Below are positions 20,609-29,436 of a DNA stretch of 64,000 nt, in pieces; positions within the stretch are counted from its first letter, which is position 1; every line of letters begins with the position of its first letter. This stretch comes from Nitratireductor luteus (GTDB lineage: Bacteria > Pseudomonadota > Alphaproteobacteria > Rhizobiales > Rhizobiaceae). The translations under genes and the position numbers were made by a program. The stretch spans positions 1 through 64,000 of the forward strand of contig NZ_JAOANW010000015.1 in NCBI RefSeq assembly GCF_026162365.1. The letters run 5' to 3'. Under the pieces are notes generated by a model. That model made no database searches, was not told where the DNA came from, and was given only the letters and a program-made list of their open reading frames with translations.

Positions 20609-21856
20609 ATGGACACGACCGCCACCATCCTCCATGCCGATCTCGACGCCTTCTACGCGTCGGTCGAGCAATTGCTCAATCCCGACCTGCGGGGCAAGCC
20701 GATCGCCGTCGGCGGCGGTGTCGTGCTGGCGGCCTCCTATGAGGCAAAGGCGTTTGGCGTTCGCGGCGGCATGCCAGGACGAAAGGCGCGTGAACTCTGC
20801 CCGCAACTGATGTTCGTCAGTGGCAATTTCAAGGACTATCAACGGCTCGGCGATGCGGCGATCAGCGTGCTTGGCGATTTTACACCACTCGTCGAACGCA
20901 TCTCCATCGATGAGGCTTTCGCCGACGTTGCCGGCTGCACGCATTTGTTTGGCTCGCCGGCCGAAATCGCTACGGCGATCCGCCGGCGGGTGCGAGAGGA
21001 CCTTGGACTTCCGATCTCCGTCGGCGTCGCCCGCACCAAGCATCTGGCGAAAATCGCCTCCCAGGTCGCCAAGCCGGACGGCCTCGTGGTGGTTGATCCC
21101 GAGCACGAGCTCGAATTCCTCCATGACTTGCCCGTCGAACTGATGTGGGGCGTTGGTCCCGTCACCAAGGCGAAACTGACCGAGCAGGGCATTCTCACCA
21201 TAGGCCAGTTGGCAAACACACCCGGACGGTCGCTCGAGCGGCTGCTTGGTTCTGCTGCGGGAGAGAAACTTGCAGCCTTGGCGCGGAATCGTGATCCGCG
21301 GGTAATCAACACCCGCCAACGCGCGCGTTCGGCCGGAGCACAGTCGGCGCTCGGCCGGAAGCCGGCCCTGGAGCAGGTCTTCCGGCCGACCCTGCTGCAT
21401 CTTGCTGACAGGGTCGCAAGCCGGCTCCGCAAGAAATCCCTGATCGGGCGGACCGTGACGGCACGCGTTCGCTTCGCCGATCTTCATACCGTCACCCGAT
21501 CGGTCACGCTCGACGCGCCGATCTCGGCGACCGCGATGCTGGCCGAGATCGCTGAAGAGCTCGTGCGTGTTGCCCTTGCCGATCACCCACAGGAAAAGAC
21601 CATCTCGCTTCTGGCGATTTCCGTTTCGCATCTCAGCAAACGGGTGGAGATTCAGCTCGACCTCCCCCTCGGCCTCGCCGACGAGCATCGCCGCCCGAGC
21701 GCAAATCGAGGCATGGCCCGCTGGACGGCGGACATGGCCGTCGACAAGATCCGCGACCGGTTTGGATGGCAGGCGGTCGGCTATGGATCGGCGGCGCTAG
21801 AGATTAGCCGATCCGTTCCCGATGAATTCCGCAAGCTCGCCGAAAAGGATTTGTAG
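20609..21856 (+). CDS. dinB: DNA polymerase IV (DinB)
   Basis: A 415-residue active Y-family polymerase. It shows HADLDAFYASVEQ near residue 10, the YEAKAFGVRGGMPG finger motif and the catalytic SIDEAFADV near residue 95, followed by helix-hairpin-helix and little-finger regions. It starts five bases after the dnaE2 stop, so it is the fourth gene of the SOS operon. This gives the island both an ImuABC mutasome and a stand-alone translesion polymerase. No terminator was recognised after it. Confidence 0.94.
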   Translation: MDTTATILHADLDAFYASVEQLLNPDLRGKPIAVGGGVVLAASYEAKAFGVRGGMPGRKARELCPQLMFVSGNFKDYQRLGDAAISVLGDFTPLVERISIDEAFADVAGCTHLFGSPAEIATAIRRRVREDLGLPISVGVARTKHLAKIASQVAKPDGLVVVDPEHELEFLHDLPVELMWGVGPVTKAKLTEQGILTIGQLANTPGRSLERLLGSAAGEKLAALARNRDPRVINTRQRARSAGAQSALGRKPALEQVFRPTLLHLADRVASRLRKKSLIGRTVTARVRFADLHTVTRSVTLDAPISATAMLAEIAEELVRVALADHPQEKTISLLAISVSHLSKRVEIQLDLPLGLADEHRRPSANRGMARWTADMAVDKIRDRFGWQAVGYGSAALEISRSVPDEFRKLAEKDL

Positions 21857-22026
21857 AAGGACCAGGGCGTTAGCGTGGCGGCGGGCGCGATGTCAAATTC
21901 ACGAGAAATGCAGCGCGCAGAAGATAAGTGCAGTCGCTGCGCTGAGGGAATGTCGCAGGAGGGTGGGATTTTGCCGTCCACCTCGCCTACTTGGTCGAGC
22001 AGGATGCGCCAATAGCTGCCGTTGGC

Positions 22027-22557
22027 TTATGCGCAGCAATACACCGTGGCCCCACCCACCTCGCAGTTGGGACCAATGTTACCTGTCTTGCTGATTGAGA
22101 CGATCGTTTGCGTTTGCTGTTCCACATCGCACTTAATGCACTCACTCTTCGAAGAGCACATCTTTTCGATCATTGAAGTGTAGGTAAGAGCGTTCGTCTC
22201 GTCGAAGTAAAGCTGCCCCAGCGCCCCCTTTTCCTCGGTCGTGCCGTTGAGTTTCACGACAACAGGAGCGTTGGGATCCCTTTCCAATTGAGATATCAGG
22301 TTCTGCAATTCCCCGCTGTGAGAGTATCCCGCTACCTGCGTAGGTGCGCTAAAAAACAGGTAGGTCAGGACTAATGCAAGACCGACCAATCCCAAGAACG
22401 CCAAAGCGATCACAGCAGCCCAGGCGGAGGAGATTGGCTCGAATTTGAAAGACCCCCAGCCTCCCCTGAGTAGGCCGTAAAACACAAGCAGCCCAAGCGC
22501 TGGCATTCCACCGAACAATAGTATTGTCCGCACCAGTTCTGCGGAAAAATCCATCAC
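22027..22557 (-). CDS. hypothetical membrane protein with C-terminal cysteines
   Basis: A 176-residue protein with two predicted membrane segments (about residues 10-30 and 45-70) and a soluble domain of about 105 residues rich in cysteine near its end (CSSKSECIKC, NCEV, CCA). I do not recognise a family. Its start overlaps the stop of the upstream exported protein (ATGA), so the two form an operon and probably act together at the envelope. GC is visibly lower than in the surrounding genes, suggesting separate acquisition. Confidence 0.65.
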   Translation of the reverse strand: MMDFSAELVRTILLFGGMPALGLLVFYGLLRGGWGSFKFEPISSAWAAVIALAFLGLVGLALVLTYLFFSAPTQVAGYSHSGELQNLISQLERDPNAPVVVKLNGTTEEKGALGQLYFDETNALTYTSMIEKMCSSKSECIKCDVEQQTQTIVSISKTGNIGPNCEVGGATVYCCA

Positions 22558-23075
22558 TCACACCGGCCGTTCTTTTCGGACTGAAATGCGATGATCAAGA
22601 TTCGGAGCATTCCCTGCTCAGCTTCAACGCATCCGTCCTGGTTGAAATCATCCACGAACGTTTTCAGAGAAGCACTATCGGCCGCAAACATCGCAGCGAA
22701 GTCTGCCGAAACCTGATTCACTCTCTCCGTGGGTATCGCCGAGAGCGCCAATGAGGCAAGGGCGTCGCCATAGACGGGCTTGAGTGGGTAATCATTGATG
22801 TTGGCCGCAGCGAATGCAAAATCCTCGAACTCGACGTCTGCTCCTTCGAGCTCGTAGAGGTTTCGCTCAAACATGTCGGCAGGGGAAGATTGGGCTGGCG
22901 CGGGCGTTGGGAAGCTGATGGTGCAGTAATCCGGGCTTTCCGAAAGTGAGCAAGTGCTCGCTCCCGATGCCTCGGCATTGTGATTGTCGCATTTGCACGT
23001 CTTAGAGGATGCAGGTTCGATGAAAGTGAGCGTGCTCACGGCAAATGCCAGAACCAGATAGGCAGTGTGCTTCAT
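22554..23075 (-). CDS. hypothetical exported cysteine-rich protein
   Basis: A 173-residue protein beginning MKHTAYLVLAFAVSTLTFIE, a typical Sec signal peptide that should be cut near residue 23. The mature part starts with a cysteine cluster (KTCKCDNHN, STC, DYC) and continues as an acidic alpha-helical domain. The C-terminal VDDFNQDGCVEAEQG resembles an EF-hand-like loop, though this is weak. It is co-translated with the membrane protein downstream. Function unknown. The pair may form an envelope complex. Confidence 0.65.
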   Translation of the reverse strand: MKHTAYLVLAFAVSTLTFIEPASSKTCKCDNHNAEASGASTCSLSESPDYCTISFPTPAPAQSSPADMFERNLYELEGADVEFEDFAFAAANINDYPLKPVYGDALASLALSAIPTERVNQVSADFAAMFAADSASLKTFVDDFNQDGCVEAEQGMLRILIIAFQSEKNGRCE

Positions 23076-23471
23076 TCCGCGTCCCCCTCACACAAGTTTT
23101 AGACACGGCCGCCTGATAACACAAGCAAGTGGGTCCTCGCTCTCGCTTGATGAAAGCGTTTCCTACTTCATCGACCGGCTGAATAGGTAAGGGCATGAAT
23201 CCACCCAACCGTGGCGTCCCGGTTCACTCCGGTTTTCTTCTGAGCGCTCCGTTTCACTTGTGAAATTGACAAGCCGGTCAGGTCCGGCTTGGCTTCGCGG
23301 CGCTCGTCGTTCATACGCAGCTACCTGCATTTGGGGCGGGGCAGTCTCTTGCTTGTCTTCAGCGGTTTGGAGTTCGACTCTATTGCTGGTTATCAATGCG
23401 CCGGTTCTGGTGCGCGGCGTCACCTGTGCTTGCGAGTACAGCGCAACTGTTCCCTCGGCAAAGTTATACCG
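23076..23471. other. intergenic stretch, no gene seen
   Basis: This region lies downstream of the HNH gene and upstream of the exported-protein pair, both leftward. It presumably contains the promoter of that pair. No convincing coding sequence or strong hairpin was recognised. Confidence 0.4.
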
Positions 23472-24380
23472 TCAATCTTCGCAGCTCTGGTTGAACTGGA
23501 CCAGCCGGCTTCGAGCCTCGTCGACAGACTGCGTACCGCGCGCACGATTGGCAAACTGTGTGACAAGCTGAATGTTGCCTTCGCAGTATCCCAGCCGATT
23601 GTCGATCCGATCGAGTGACACGCGATCATCCTGCGCGCCCCCGTCTTCGTCGCTGCGCTCGTCGAAGGCCTGACCAGTCAGGGCGCAGCGCCCCTTTTGC
23701 TCGTCCCATAGTGCATTGACCAGAGCTGTGAGCTCCGGTCTCGAAAGAGACCCTTCGTATTCTTTGCCTTTTAATGTCTTTTCGAGACCAGCCTGTGCAA
23801 TCCGGCTGAGAGCGTTGCTGACGGCTCGGGCAATTTCTCTTTCCCTCGCCGGTTGTGGAGTCAGGATCTTGGCGAGTTGGTATTTGGAAGGGACGGGATC
23901 GAGCGCTCCTAGAACGTCTTCGTATCCCACAAACCACACGCAACGGCGCTGCTCCGCAGGGATGTCGTCGATGTGTATCTTGCTCAACTTCGCACGCCTT
24001 GCCTCGAAGGCGCCTGGACTGGGCTGTCTAGTCGCTCTGTTCACCACGAGCATAGTGAGGTCGGGAAACCCCAACGGGTCTATAGCGTATGCGTACACTT
24101 CGTCCAGCCATCGACCGTTCTGGGGATTTCCGTGTCCCCTCAGCTCTATCGCTTGCGTGTAAGTAATCAGGCACTTTGTTTTCGCACAGCGCGCCAGTAG
24201 AGCAACATCTTCAAGGACAGTCTGAACCCGATGCACCAATTCATCTGCCGCCAGGTTAGGACGTGCGCCTGAAAGGGCAGCCCGGATCGTTTTGATTGCG
24301 GCTGCAAAGTGGTCAACCGACGTTCCTTCCAGCGATCCGCCGCCGGTGAAGACCTTTGAGGTTTGATCCTGATCGCTCAT
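23472..24380 (-). CDS. HNH endonuclease-like protein
   Basis: A 302-residue protein. The C-terminal 90 residues form an HNH-type unit: GRCALTGQAF, then VSLDRIDNRLGYCEGNIQLV, with the His replaced in the first part as in CxxTG...SxDRIDN variants. The N-terminal two thirds contain LITYTQAIELRGHGNPQNGRW, a possible winged-helix-like DNA-binding region also found next to HNH domains in defence islands, and no other recognised domain. It is preceded by a 30-bp tandem duplication that may carry its promoter. Probably a restriction-like nuclease. Its target is unknown. Confidence 0.7.
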   Translation of the reverse strand: MSDQDQTSKVFTGGGSLEGTSVDHFAAAIKTIRAALSGARPNLAADELVHRVQTVLEDVALLARCAKTKCLITYTQAIELRGHGNPQNGRWLDEVYAYAIDPLGFPDLTMLVVNRATRQPSPGAFEARRAKLSKIHIDDIPAEQRRCVWFVGYEDVLGALDPVPSKYQLAKILTPQPAREREIARAVSNALSRIAQAGLEKTLKGKEYEGSLSRPELTALVNALWDEQKGRCALTGQAFDERSDEDGGAQDDRVSLDRIDNRLGYCEGNIQLVTQFANRARGTQSVDEARSRLVQFNQSCED

Positions 24381-24422
24381 CGTCTTCCCTCCCGCAGGCT
24401 ACCGCCGCCCGTTCGATCCCTT

Positions 24423-24482
24423 ATACTGGGAGAAAGCCTGATTAATGCCAATATACTGGGAGAAAGCCTGATTAATGCCAAT
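24423..24482. repeat. 30-bp perfect tandem duplication
   Basis: Two identical, adjacent 30-bp units occupy 24423-24452 and 24453-24482. On the minus strand each unit reads TTGGCA, 17 bases, CAGTAT, which is a plausible though weak promoter for the HNH gene that starts at 24380. Duplicated promoters are one reading. Simple slippage is the other. Confidence 0.85.
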
Positions 24483-24661
24483 TTCCATCTGCAAACGGAA
24501 ACATGCTTTCGAAGTGCCCAACGATCACATTGGGCCGCAAGCCGATTTCTCAAACCAAACAGCTTAGGGTGAGCGGTTTATTGCGCGAGCATCCTACCGG
24601 GGACGAACAACTTGATACATCTATGTTAGACTTTCCCTCCTAATAACGCAGGAGGTCGAAC

Positions 24662-24891
24662 ATGCCAGATACGAAGAATTATTGGACCCAACAGCGACCC
24701 GACGGGAAGTGGGAGTCCAAGCGCGAAGGTGCCGCTCGCGCCAGCAAGGTCACCACCACGCAGGCCGATGCCTGGTCGCATCTCGGCAGAAGGCGGCAGA
24801 AACGGAAGGCGAAGCCTTCTTGAAGGGCCGCGACGGAAAGATCCGTGAGCCCAACACTTACGGTAAGGATCCGTATCCGCCGAAGGGCTAA
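24662..24891 (+). pseudogene. frameshifted DUF2188-type gene
   Basis: The first frame starts MPDTKNYWTQQRPDGKWESK and keeps the family pattern up to TQADAWS, then runs into an unrelated tail and a stop near 24823. A second frame, offset by -1, continues with SRQKAAETEGEAFLKGRDGK and ends TYGKDPYPPKG at 24891, which is exactly the expected C-terminal half. Inserting one base near 24778-24781 would restore a protein of about 76 residues. An AGGAGG ribosome-binding site precedes the start. It is either a real inactivation or a sequencing indel. Confidence 0.75.
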
Positions 24892-24946
24892 TCTGCAACC
24901 GCCGGATATTTGAAGGAACCACGATTGCCGACGGAGGGCATTGACC

Positions 24947-25783
24947 ATGGATGAGCCGAAGCGCACGGCGCTGATTTATGATTTCGACGGCACGCTCGCT
25001 CGCGGCAACCTGCAGGAGATGAGCTTCATTCCCAAGGTCGGAATGACAAAGGAAGAATTCTGGGACGAGGTGAAGACCCGCACCCGGGACCACGATGCCG
25101 ATGAAATCCTCGTCTACATGCACCTGATGCTCGACAAGGCGCGCGATCAAGGTGTGCAGATCACCGTCGAGGATCTGCGGCGCCATGGAGAGGAAGCGCC
25201 ACTCTTTCCTGGCCTTGCCGATCGCTCATGGTTTCAGCGCATTAACAAGCATGCGGCTGATCGCGGTCTCGCGCTCGAACACTACATAGTCTCGTCCGGG
25301 ATCCACGAGATGATCGAGGGTTGCTCGATCCGTGATGCCTTCCGGCAGGTCTTCGCCTCGAAGTTTATCTACGTCGATGACATCGCAGCATGGCCAGGCG
25401 TCGGGATTAATTACACGACCAAGACCCAATATCTGTTTCGGATTAACAAAGGCATCGACAACCACTGGGACAACGATTCCATCAACAGTTACATGCCCGA
25501 AGACGAGCGTCCTATCCCGTTCGACAGGATGATCTTTCTCGGCGATGGCGACACCGACATTCCGACGATGAAGATGCTCACGCACAAGGGTGGCCACTCA
25601 GTCGCCGTCTACGATGAGAACCGAAGCGACCGCGACCTCAACAGGATCCACAAGCTGATTTCTGATGGCCGTGTCGAATTCGTCGCCCCTGCCGACTACG
25701 AGGAGAAGTCACAACTCGATATCATCGTGAAGGGCATTCTCGGGCGCATCGCAAGGAAGCACAGATATAGGCCAAGTGCATGA
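24947..25783 (+). CDS. HAD-family hydrolase
   Basis: A 278-residue haloacid dehalogenase-type phosphatase. Motif I is IYDFDGTLARG, with nucleophile and acid/base Asp near residue 11. Motif II is YIVSSGIHEMI. Motif IV is FLGDGDTDIPTMKML. The ATG at 24947 follows GGAGGG by eight bases. A large cap region lies between motifs I and II. The substrate cannot be deduced. It lies 55 bases after the broken DUF2188 gene, possibly in one transcript. Confidence 0.85.
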   Translation: MDEPKRTALIYDFDGTLARGNLQEMSFIPKVGMTKEEFWDEVKTRTRDHDADEILVYMHLMLDKARDQGVQITVEDLRRHGEEAPLFPGLADRSWFQRINKHAADRGLALEHYIVSSGIHEMIEGCSIRDAFRQVFASKFIYVDDIAAWPGVGINYTTKTQYLFRINKGIDNHWDNDSINSYMPEDERPIPFDRMIFLGDGDTDIPTMKMLTHKGGHSVAVYDENRSDRDLNRIHKLISDGRVEFVAPADYEEKSQLDIIVKGILGRIARKHRYRPSA

Positions 25784-26097
25784 CCTTTGACGCGGACCAG
25801 GTGGATCAACCTCAAATCACGAGAGTTCAACTATTGACAGCTTGCCTTCAGATTATCGTCTCACGTGGCAGACACAATCTGCCTCCGAGCGAGTGCCGCT
25901 TCTAGCGTCCGCTTTCGAAATATTGCGCCGCAGCATAAATGCTATTGGTAAGAGACCGCTAAGGGCTCAATCGAGCCGATCGCCATGCCTTTCGTCAAGG
26001 GCAGCGATGGCTCGATTCCCAACGGTGCATGAACCACGAAAACACTGAACGCGACTACTGATCTGTATAATATCGCTGATCGCGCCATACTGTATGG
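25784..26097. other. intergenic stretch between convergent genes
   Basis: A 314-bp gap between the HAD gene and the leftward SRAP gene. A 41-codon frame overlaps the HAD stop but has no protein-like features and no family match, so it was not called. A small inverted repeat CCATAC-T-GTATGG lies at the SRAP 3' end. Confidence 0.4.
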
Positions 26098-26691
26098 TCA
26101 GTCGCTCCCTTGGCGCACGGTTTCGACCTCAAGCGAGCCAGCCGGGAGCGGCCTAAGCAATTCCGCTTCCGGCTTGGCCAGATGGATCCAGGCAGCCCAG
26201 TCCTGTGGCCAAAGCACCACCACCTGCCGGTTGTGATAAGGCTCGACATCAGGTCCCGGCTCGGTCGTGAGCATCGTGAAGGACGGCGGTTGATTGCCCT
26301 GACCGTCGCGCCACAGACCGGCGATCGCCATGAAAGGTGCGTTGGCCAGCGTGAACCTGTGTTTCGCTTTCGGGTATTTCCTGCCGGTGAACTCGTAAAA
26401 CGCCGATGCGGGAACGAGGCAGCGGTTGCTGTTCGCGAAGCTTCGTCCCTCCGAGCGGAAATTAAACACCGGTCCGCCCTTGGCGCCCGACGGCGGGAAG
26501 CTGAAATTCATCGATGCCAGTTCGATGTCCTTGCTGGCGGCGCGCATGACCGGCGCCATATCGTTGATGCGGACGTCGTCGCTTTCAGGAAGGTCGCGTT
26601 CGGACTGATGGGTCGGGATGCCGAGCTCGAGTGCCTGCATCATCTTGCAGTATTCCACCCACTTCACATGCTGTTCGTAGGCATTGCACAT
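26098..26691 (-). CDS. SOS response-associated peptidase (SRAP, YedK/HMCES-like)
   Basis: A 197-residue SRAP protein. The protein begins MCNAYE, and Cys2 becomes the N-terminal residue that forms a thiazolidine crosslink with abasic sites in single-stranded DNA. The region ASAFYEF supplies the conserved Glu, and EPYHNRQVVVL the conserved His. It protects ssDNA abasic sites, which suits an element that carries an SOS mutagenesis cassette and transfers as ssDNA. No LexA box was found directly upstream. Confidence 0.92.
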   Translation of the reverse strand: MCNAYEQHVKWVEYCKMMQALELGIPTHQSERDLPESDDVRINDMAPVMRAASKDIELASMNFSFPPSGAKGGPVFNFRSEGRSFANSNRCLVPASAFYEFTGRKYPKAKHRFTLANAPFMAIAGLWRDGQGNQPPSFTMLTTEPGPDVEPYHNRQVVVLWPQDWAAWIHLAKPEAELLRPLPAGSLEVETVRQGSD

Positions 26692-26776
26692 GCCTCAACC
26701 TACGACAGATCTGGCGTTCTTTCGAGAGGCGGAGGAGCGCCTCTTCGTCGTAGTGGCAATGCCGAAGCGGATCCGA

Positions 26777-26920
26777 TCAGATGAACGCGTCTCGACCACT
26801 CAGCAACTCACTGGTGAGTGTGAATTCATTTTCCGTCGGGCTGTCCGAGAACAGATACGGCCACAGTCGCCTCTTGGTAGCAACCGGTTCAAGCCAGTGT
26901 ACTTTCTCGGCCAGCGGCAT
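26777..26920 (-). CDS. small hypothetical protein upstream of SRAP
   Basis: A 47-residue frame starting MPLAEKVHWLEPVATKRRLW and ending SGRDAFI. It has an AGGAGA ribosome-binding site nine bases before the ATG and balanced amino-acid composition, which is why it is called despite its size. It lies 85 bases upstream of the SRAP gene on the same strand and may be its first operon partner. No family is recognised. Confidence 0.5.
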   Translation of the reverse strand: MPLAEKVHWLEPVATKRRLWPYLFSDSPTENEFTLTSELLSGRDAFI

Positions 26921-26943
26921 CCGCAATCTCTCCTGCCGGAAGT

Positions 26944-27170
26944 CTTGCTAAGGGCTCTGCCCTCGCGCGGCGCAAGGCGGCCGGGCCGGTCTCCCCAACC
27001 TTCCGCGCGGGTGCGTGAATCCGCACTTTCGTAAATCCTGAAATCCGCTTGTGCAGGCCGGGTGATCCCCCTCCGTCCCGGCCGCCTTGCGCCTTGCTAC
27101 CCCGGTCTCGCCGACGGGCAGGGCTGCAGCGCAGCGCTGCGCTGCAACCCTGACCCATAGGAGAAAGACC
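26944..27170 (+). repeat. structured leader, copy 1 (upstream of the ParB-like gene)
   Basis: Copy 1 of a leader found again at 33543-33778. The last 128 nt (27043-27170) align to 33651-33778 with about ten differences and two single-base gaps. It can form a 17-bp perfect long-range stem (26969-26985 with 27077-27093). It also forms a 30-nt near-perfect hairpin at 27121-27150, centred on AGCGCAGCGCTGCGCT, just before the AGGAGA ribosome-binding site of the next gene. Such a position suggests control of expression as RNA, as folded single-stranded DNA, or as an operator. Confidence 0.8.
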
Positions 27171-29234
27171 ATGACGACCAAAGCGAAGACCGAAACTGTC
27201 ATCGAGAACGGCACGGAGATTTTCGTCCCGCTCAACAAGCTGAAGAAGTCGCCGCACAATGTGCGGAAGACCCCGCACAGCGAGGCGTCCATTGAGGCGA
27301 AGGCGGCGAGCATCGCCGCTAAGGGTATCCTGCAAAATCTGGTGGTGGAGCCGGAGCTTGATGGCGATGGCCAGCCGACCGGCTTCTATCTCGTCAGCGT
27401 TGGCGAGGGCCGTAGGCTGGCGCAGCTTCTCCGCGTCAAGCGTAAGGAGATCAAGAAGACGGAGCCGATCCGCTGCGTCGTCGACACGGCAAACGACCCC
27501 GCCGAGATCAGCCTTGATGAGAACGTCAACCGCGAGAACCTTCACCCCGCCGACGAGTTCGAGAGGTTCCGCGAGCTCGCGGAAAATCGCGGTTGGGGCG
27601 CGGAAGAAATCGCGGCCCGGTTCGGCGTGACCGCGCATGTGGTGAAGCAGCGGATGCGCCTCGGCGCGGTCAGCCCCAAGCTGATGCAGGTTTACCGCGA
27701 CGGCGATCTGACCCTCGACCAGTTAATGGCCTTTGCCATCACCGAGGATCATGAGCGGCAGGAACAGGTTTATGAATACCTGTCCTATAATCGCGAGCCT
27801 TGGACTATCCGCCGCGATCTGACCAAAACCAATGTGGCGGCGACGGATCGGCGCGCAATCCTTGTGGGCGCGGAAGCCTATGCCGAGGCAGGCGGTAACA
27901 TCATCCGCGACCTGTTCACCGAGGATCGTGGTGGCTTCTACGAGGACGCCGCGCTGCTGGACCGGCTTGTCATCGACAAGCTGGAACGGATCGCGGCGCA
28001 GGTTCAGGAGGCCGAAGGTTGGAAGTGGGTTTCGGTCCACATCGACTATCCCCACGCCCACGGTATGCGCCGCACCTATCCGCAGCCGGTAGAGCTTTCG
28101 GAGGAAGACGCCGCCGCCTACGACGCCGCGCAAGAGAAACTTGAGCGCCTGTCGGCAGAGTGGGAGGACGCGGACGTGGACCTGCCGCCCGACGTAGATG
28201 CTCGGTTCGCGGAGCTTGAAGCCGAGATCGAGCGTATCGACGCCAAGCGCCACGCCTACGATGCCGACGAGATCGCGCGCGGCGGCGCGTTTGTCGTCCT
28301 GTCCCATGATGGGGACGCTCGTATCGAGCGCGGTCTCATCCGTCTCGAGGACGAGAAGCCGGACGCTGTGGAAGCCGATGGCGGTGAAACCGTCATCGAC
28401 GGCGTGCGTGTCGACAGCGATGGAGAGATCATCAAGGACGAGAACCATGTTGCCGCGCTCGACGCGGAGGTCGAGGAAGCGGCGGAAGACGGCAAGCCGT
28501 TGTCCGACCTTCTCATCCGCGACCTGACCGCTCACCGGACGCTCGGCCTTCGTCTCGCTCTTGGCAAGCAGCCGGACATGGCGCTGATCGCCGTCACTCA
28601 CGCGCTCGCCGCGCAGACCTTCTATCACGGGGCGGAAGCCCACTGCCTCGAAATCCGCCCCACCAGTTCGCACCTTGGCGGACATGCGGACGGCATCGAG
28701 GACACGGCGGCGGCGAAGGCGCTGGCGGATCGTCATGCCGGATGGGCGGCCGACATGCCGCGAGACGTGACGTGCCTCTGGGGCTTTATCGCCGGGCTGG
28801 ATCAGGCGAGCGTCATGGCGCTGTTCGCGCATTGCGCTTCCCTGACCGTCAACGCCGTGAGACAGCCTTGGGAGAGGAAGCCCCGCGCGTACGAGACGAC
28901 GGACAGGCTGGCGACGGCGGTTGCCCTCGACATGACGGCGCACTGGACGCCCACTGTGCGGACCTATCTCGGCCGCGTCACCAAGGCGCACATCCTCGCC
29001 GCCGTGCGGGAAGCCGTCAGTGACGAAGCCGCCGAGCGGATCGCGGGCAAGAAGAAGCAGGAGATGGCGGAAGCCACCGAGCAGCTTCTCGCCGGCACCG
29101 GCTGGCTGCCTTCACTCATGCGCACGCCCGAACCCGCATGGCTGAGCGAGGAGAGGCCGGAGGCCCACACTGCCGAGGCCGAGGACGCCCAGGAAACGGA
29201 GGACGCCGACAGCTTCACCGTCGCGGCGGAATGA
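27171..29234 (+). CDS. ParB/RepB-like partition-domain protein
   Basis: A 687-residue protein with an N-terminal ParB nuclease-like domain (FVPLNKLKKSPHNVRKT, then GEGRRLAQLL and ENVNRENLHPADEFE) followed by a helix-turn-helix (EEIAARFGVTAHVVKQRM). The remaining 450 residues include acidic, Glu/Asp-rich stretches and no recognised domain. Proteins of this type are common on conjugative elements of alphaproteobacteria. Roles in partition or as CTP-dependent DNA-binding regulators are possible. It is not next to the parA gene at 37151. It is preceded by the duplicated leader and followed by a strong hairpin. Confidence 0.88.
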   Translation: MTTKAKTETVIENGTEIFVPLNKLKKSPHNVRKTPHSEASIEAKAASIAAKGILQNLVVEPELDGDGQPTGFYLVSVGEGRRLAQLLRVKRKEIKKTEPIRCVVDTANDPAEISLDENVNRENLHPADEFERFRELAENRGWGAEEIAARFGVTAHVVKQRMRLGAVSPKLMQVYRDGDLTLDQLMAFAITEDHERQEQVYEYLSYNREPWTIRRDLTKTNVAATDRRAILVGAEAYAEAGGNIIRDLFTEDRGGFYEDAALLDRLVIDKLERIAAQVQEAEGWKWVSVHIDYPHAHGMRRTYPQPVELSEEDAAAYDAAQEKLERLSAEWEDADVDLPPDVDARFAELEAEIERIDAKRHAYDADEIARGGAFVVLSHDGDARIERGLIRLEDEKPDAVEADGGETVIDGVRVDSDGEIIKDENHVAALDAEVEEAAEDGKPLSDLLIRDLTAHRTLGLRLALGKQPDMALIAVTHALAAQTFYHGAEAHCLEIRPTSSHLGGHADGIEDTAAAKALADRHAGWAADMPRDVTCLWGFIAGLDQASVMALFAHCASLTVNAVRQPWERKPRAYETTDRLATAVALDMTAHWTPTVRTYLGRVTKAHILAAVREAVSDEAAERIAGKKKQEMAEATEQLLAGTGWLPSLMRTPEPAWLSEERPEAHTAEAEDAQETEDADSFTVAAE

Positions 29235-29240
29235 TGGTGA

Positions 29241-29265
29241 GCCGGGGCGGCGCAAGCGCCCCGGC
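29241..29265 (+). terminator. GC-rich hairpin after the ParB-like gene
   Basis: A perfect 9-bp stem GCCGGGGCG/CGCCCCGGC with a 7-base loop starts six bases after the stop codon. No T-run follows, so it may act as an mRNA-stabilising end or a weak terminator. Confidence 0.5.
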
Positions 29266-29436
29266 CTCCACCGGAAAAATCGCGGCCGCGCGGCTGCACC
29301 GCGCGGCCGGATAACCTCAACTATCCGACTGGAAACACGAGATTCCGGTCGACCGAATGAACAACCATTACCACGATGACCGTGCCAAACACGGAGCGCG
29401 GGGGAGGACGGAGGAAGGCAGAATAGGAGGACGATC

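Noticed and set aside
25780-25905. 41-codon frame overlapping the HAD stop by ATGA
   Set aside because: Too short, no ribosome-binding site and no protein-like pattern. The overlap can arise by chance.
26684-27034. 116-codon + strand frame starting opposite the SRAP start
   Set aside because: It overlaps the short minus gene at 26777-26920 and the structured leader and has no family resemblance.
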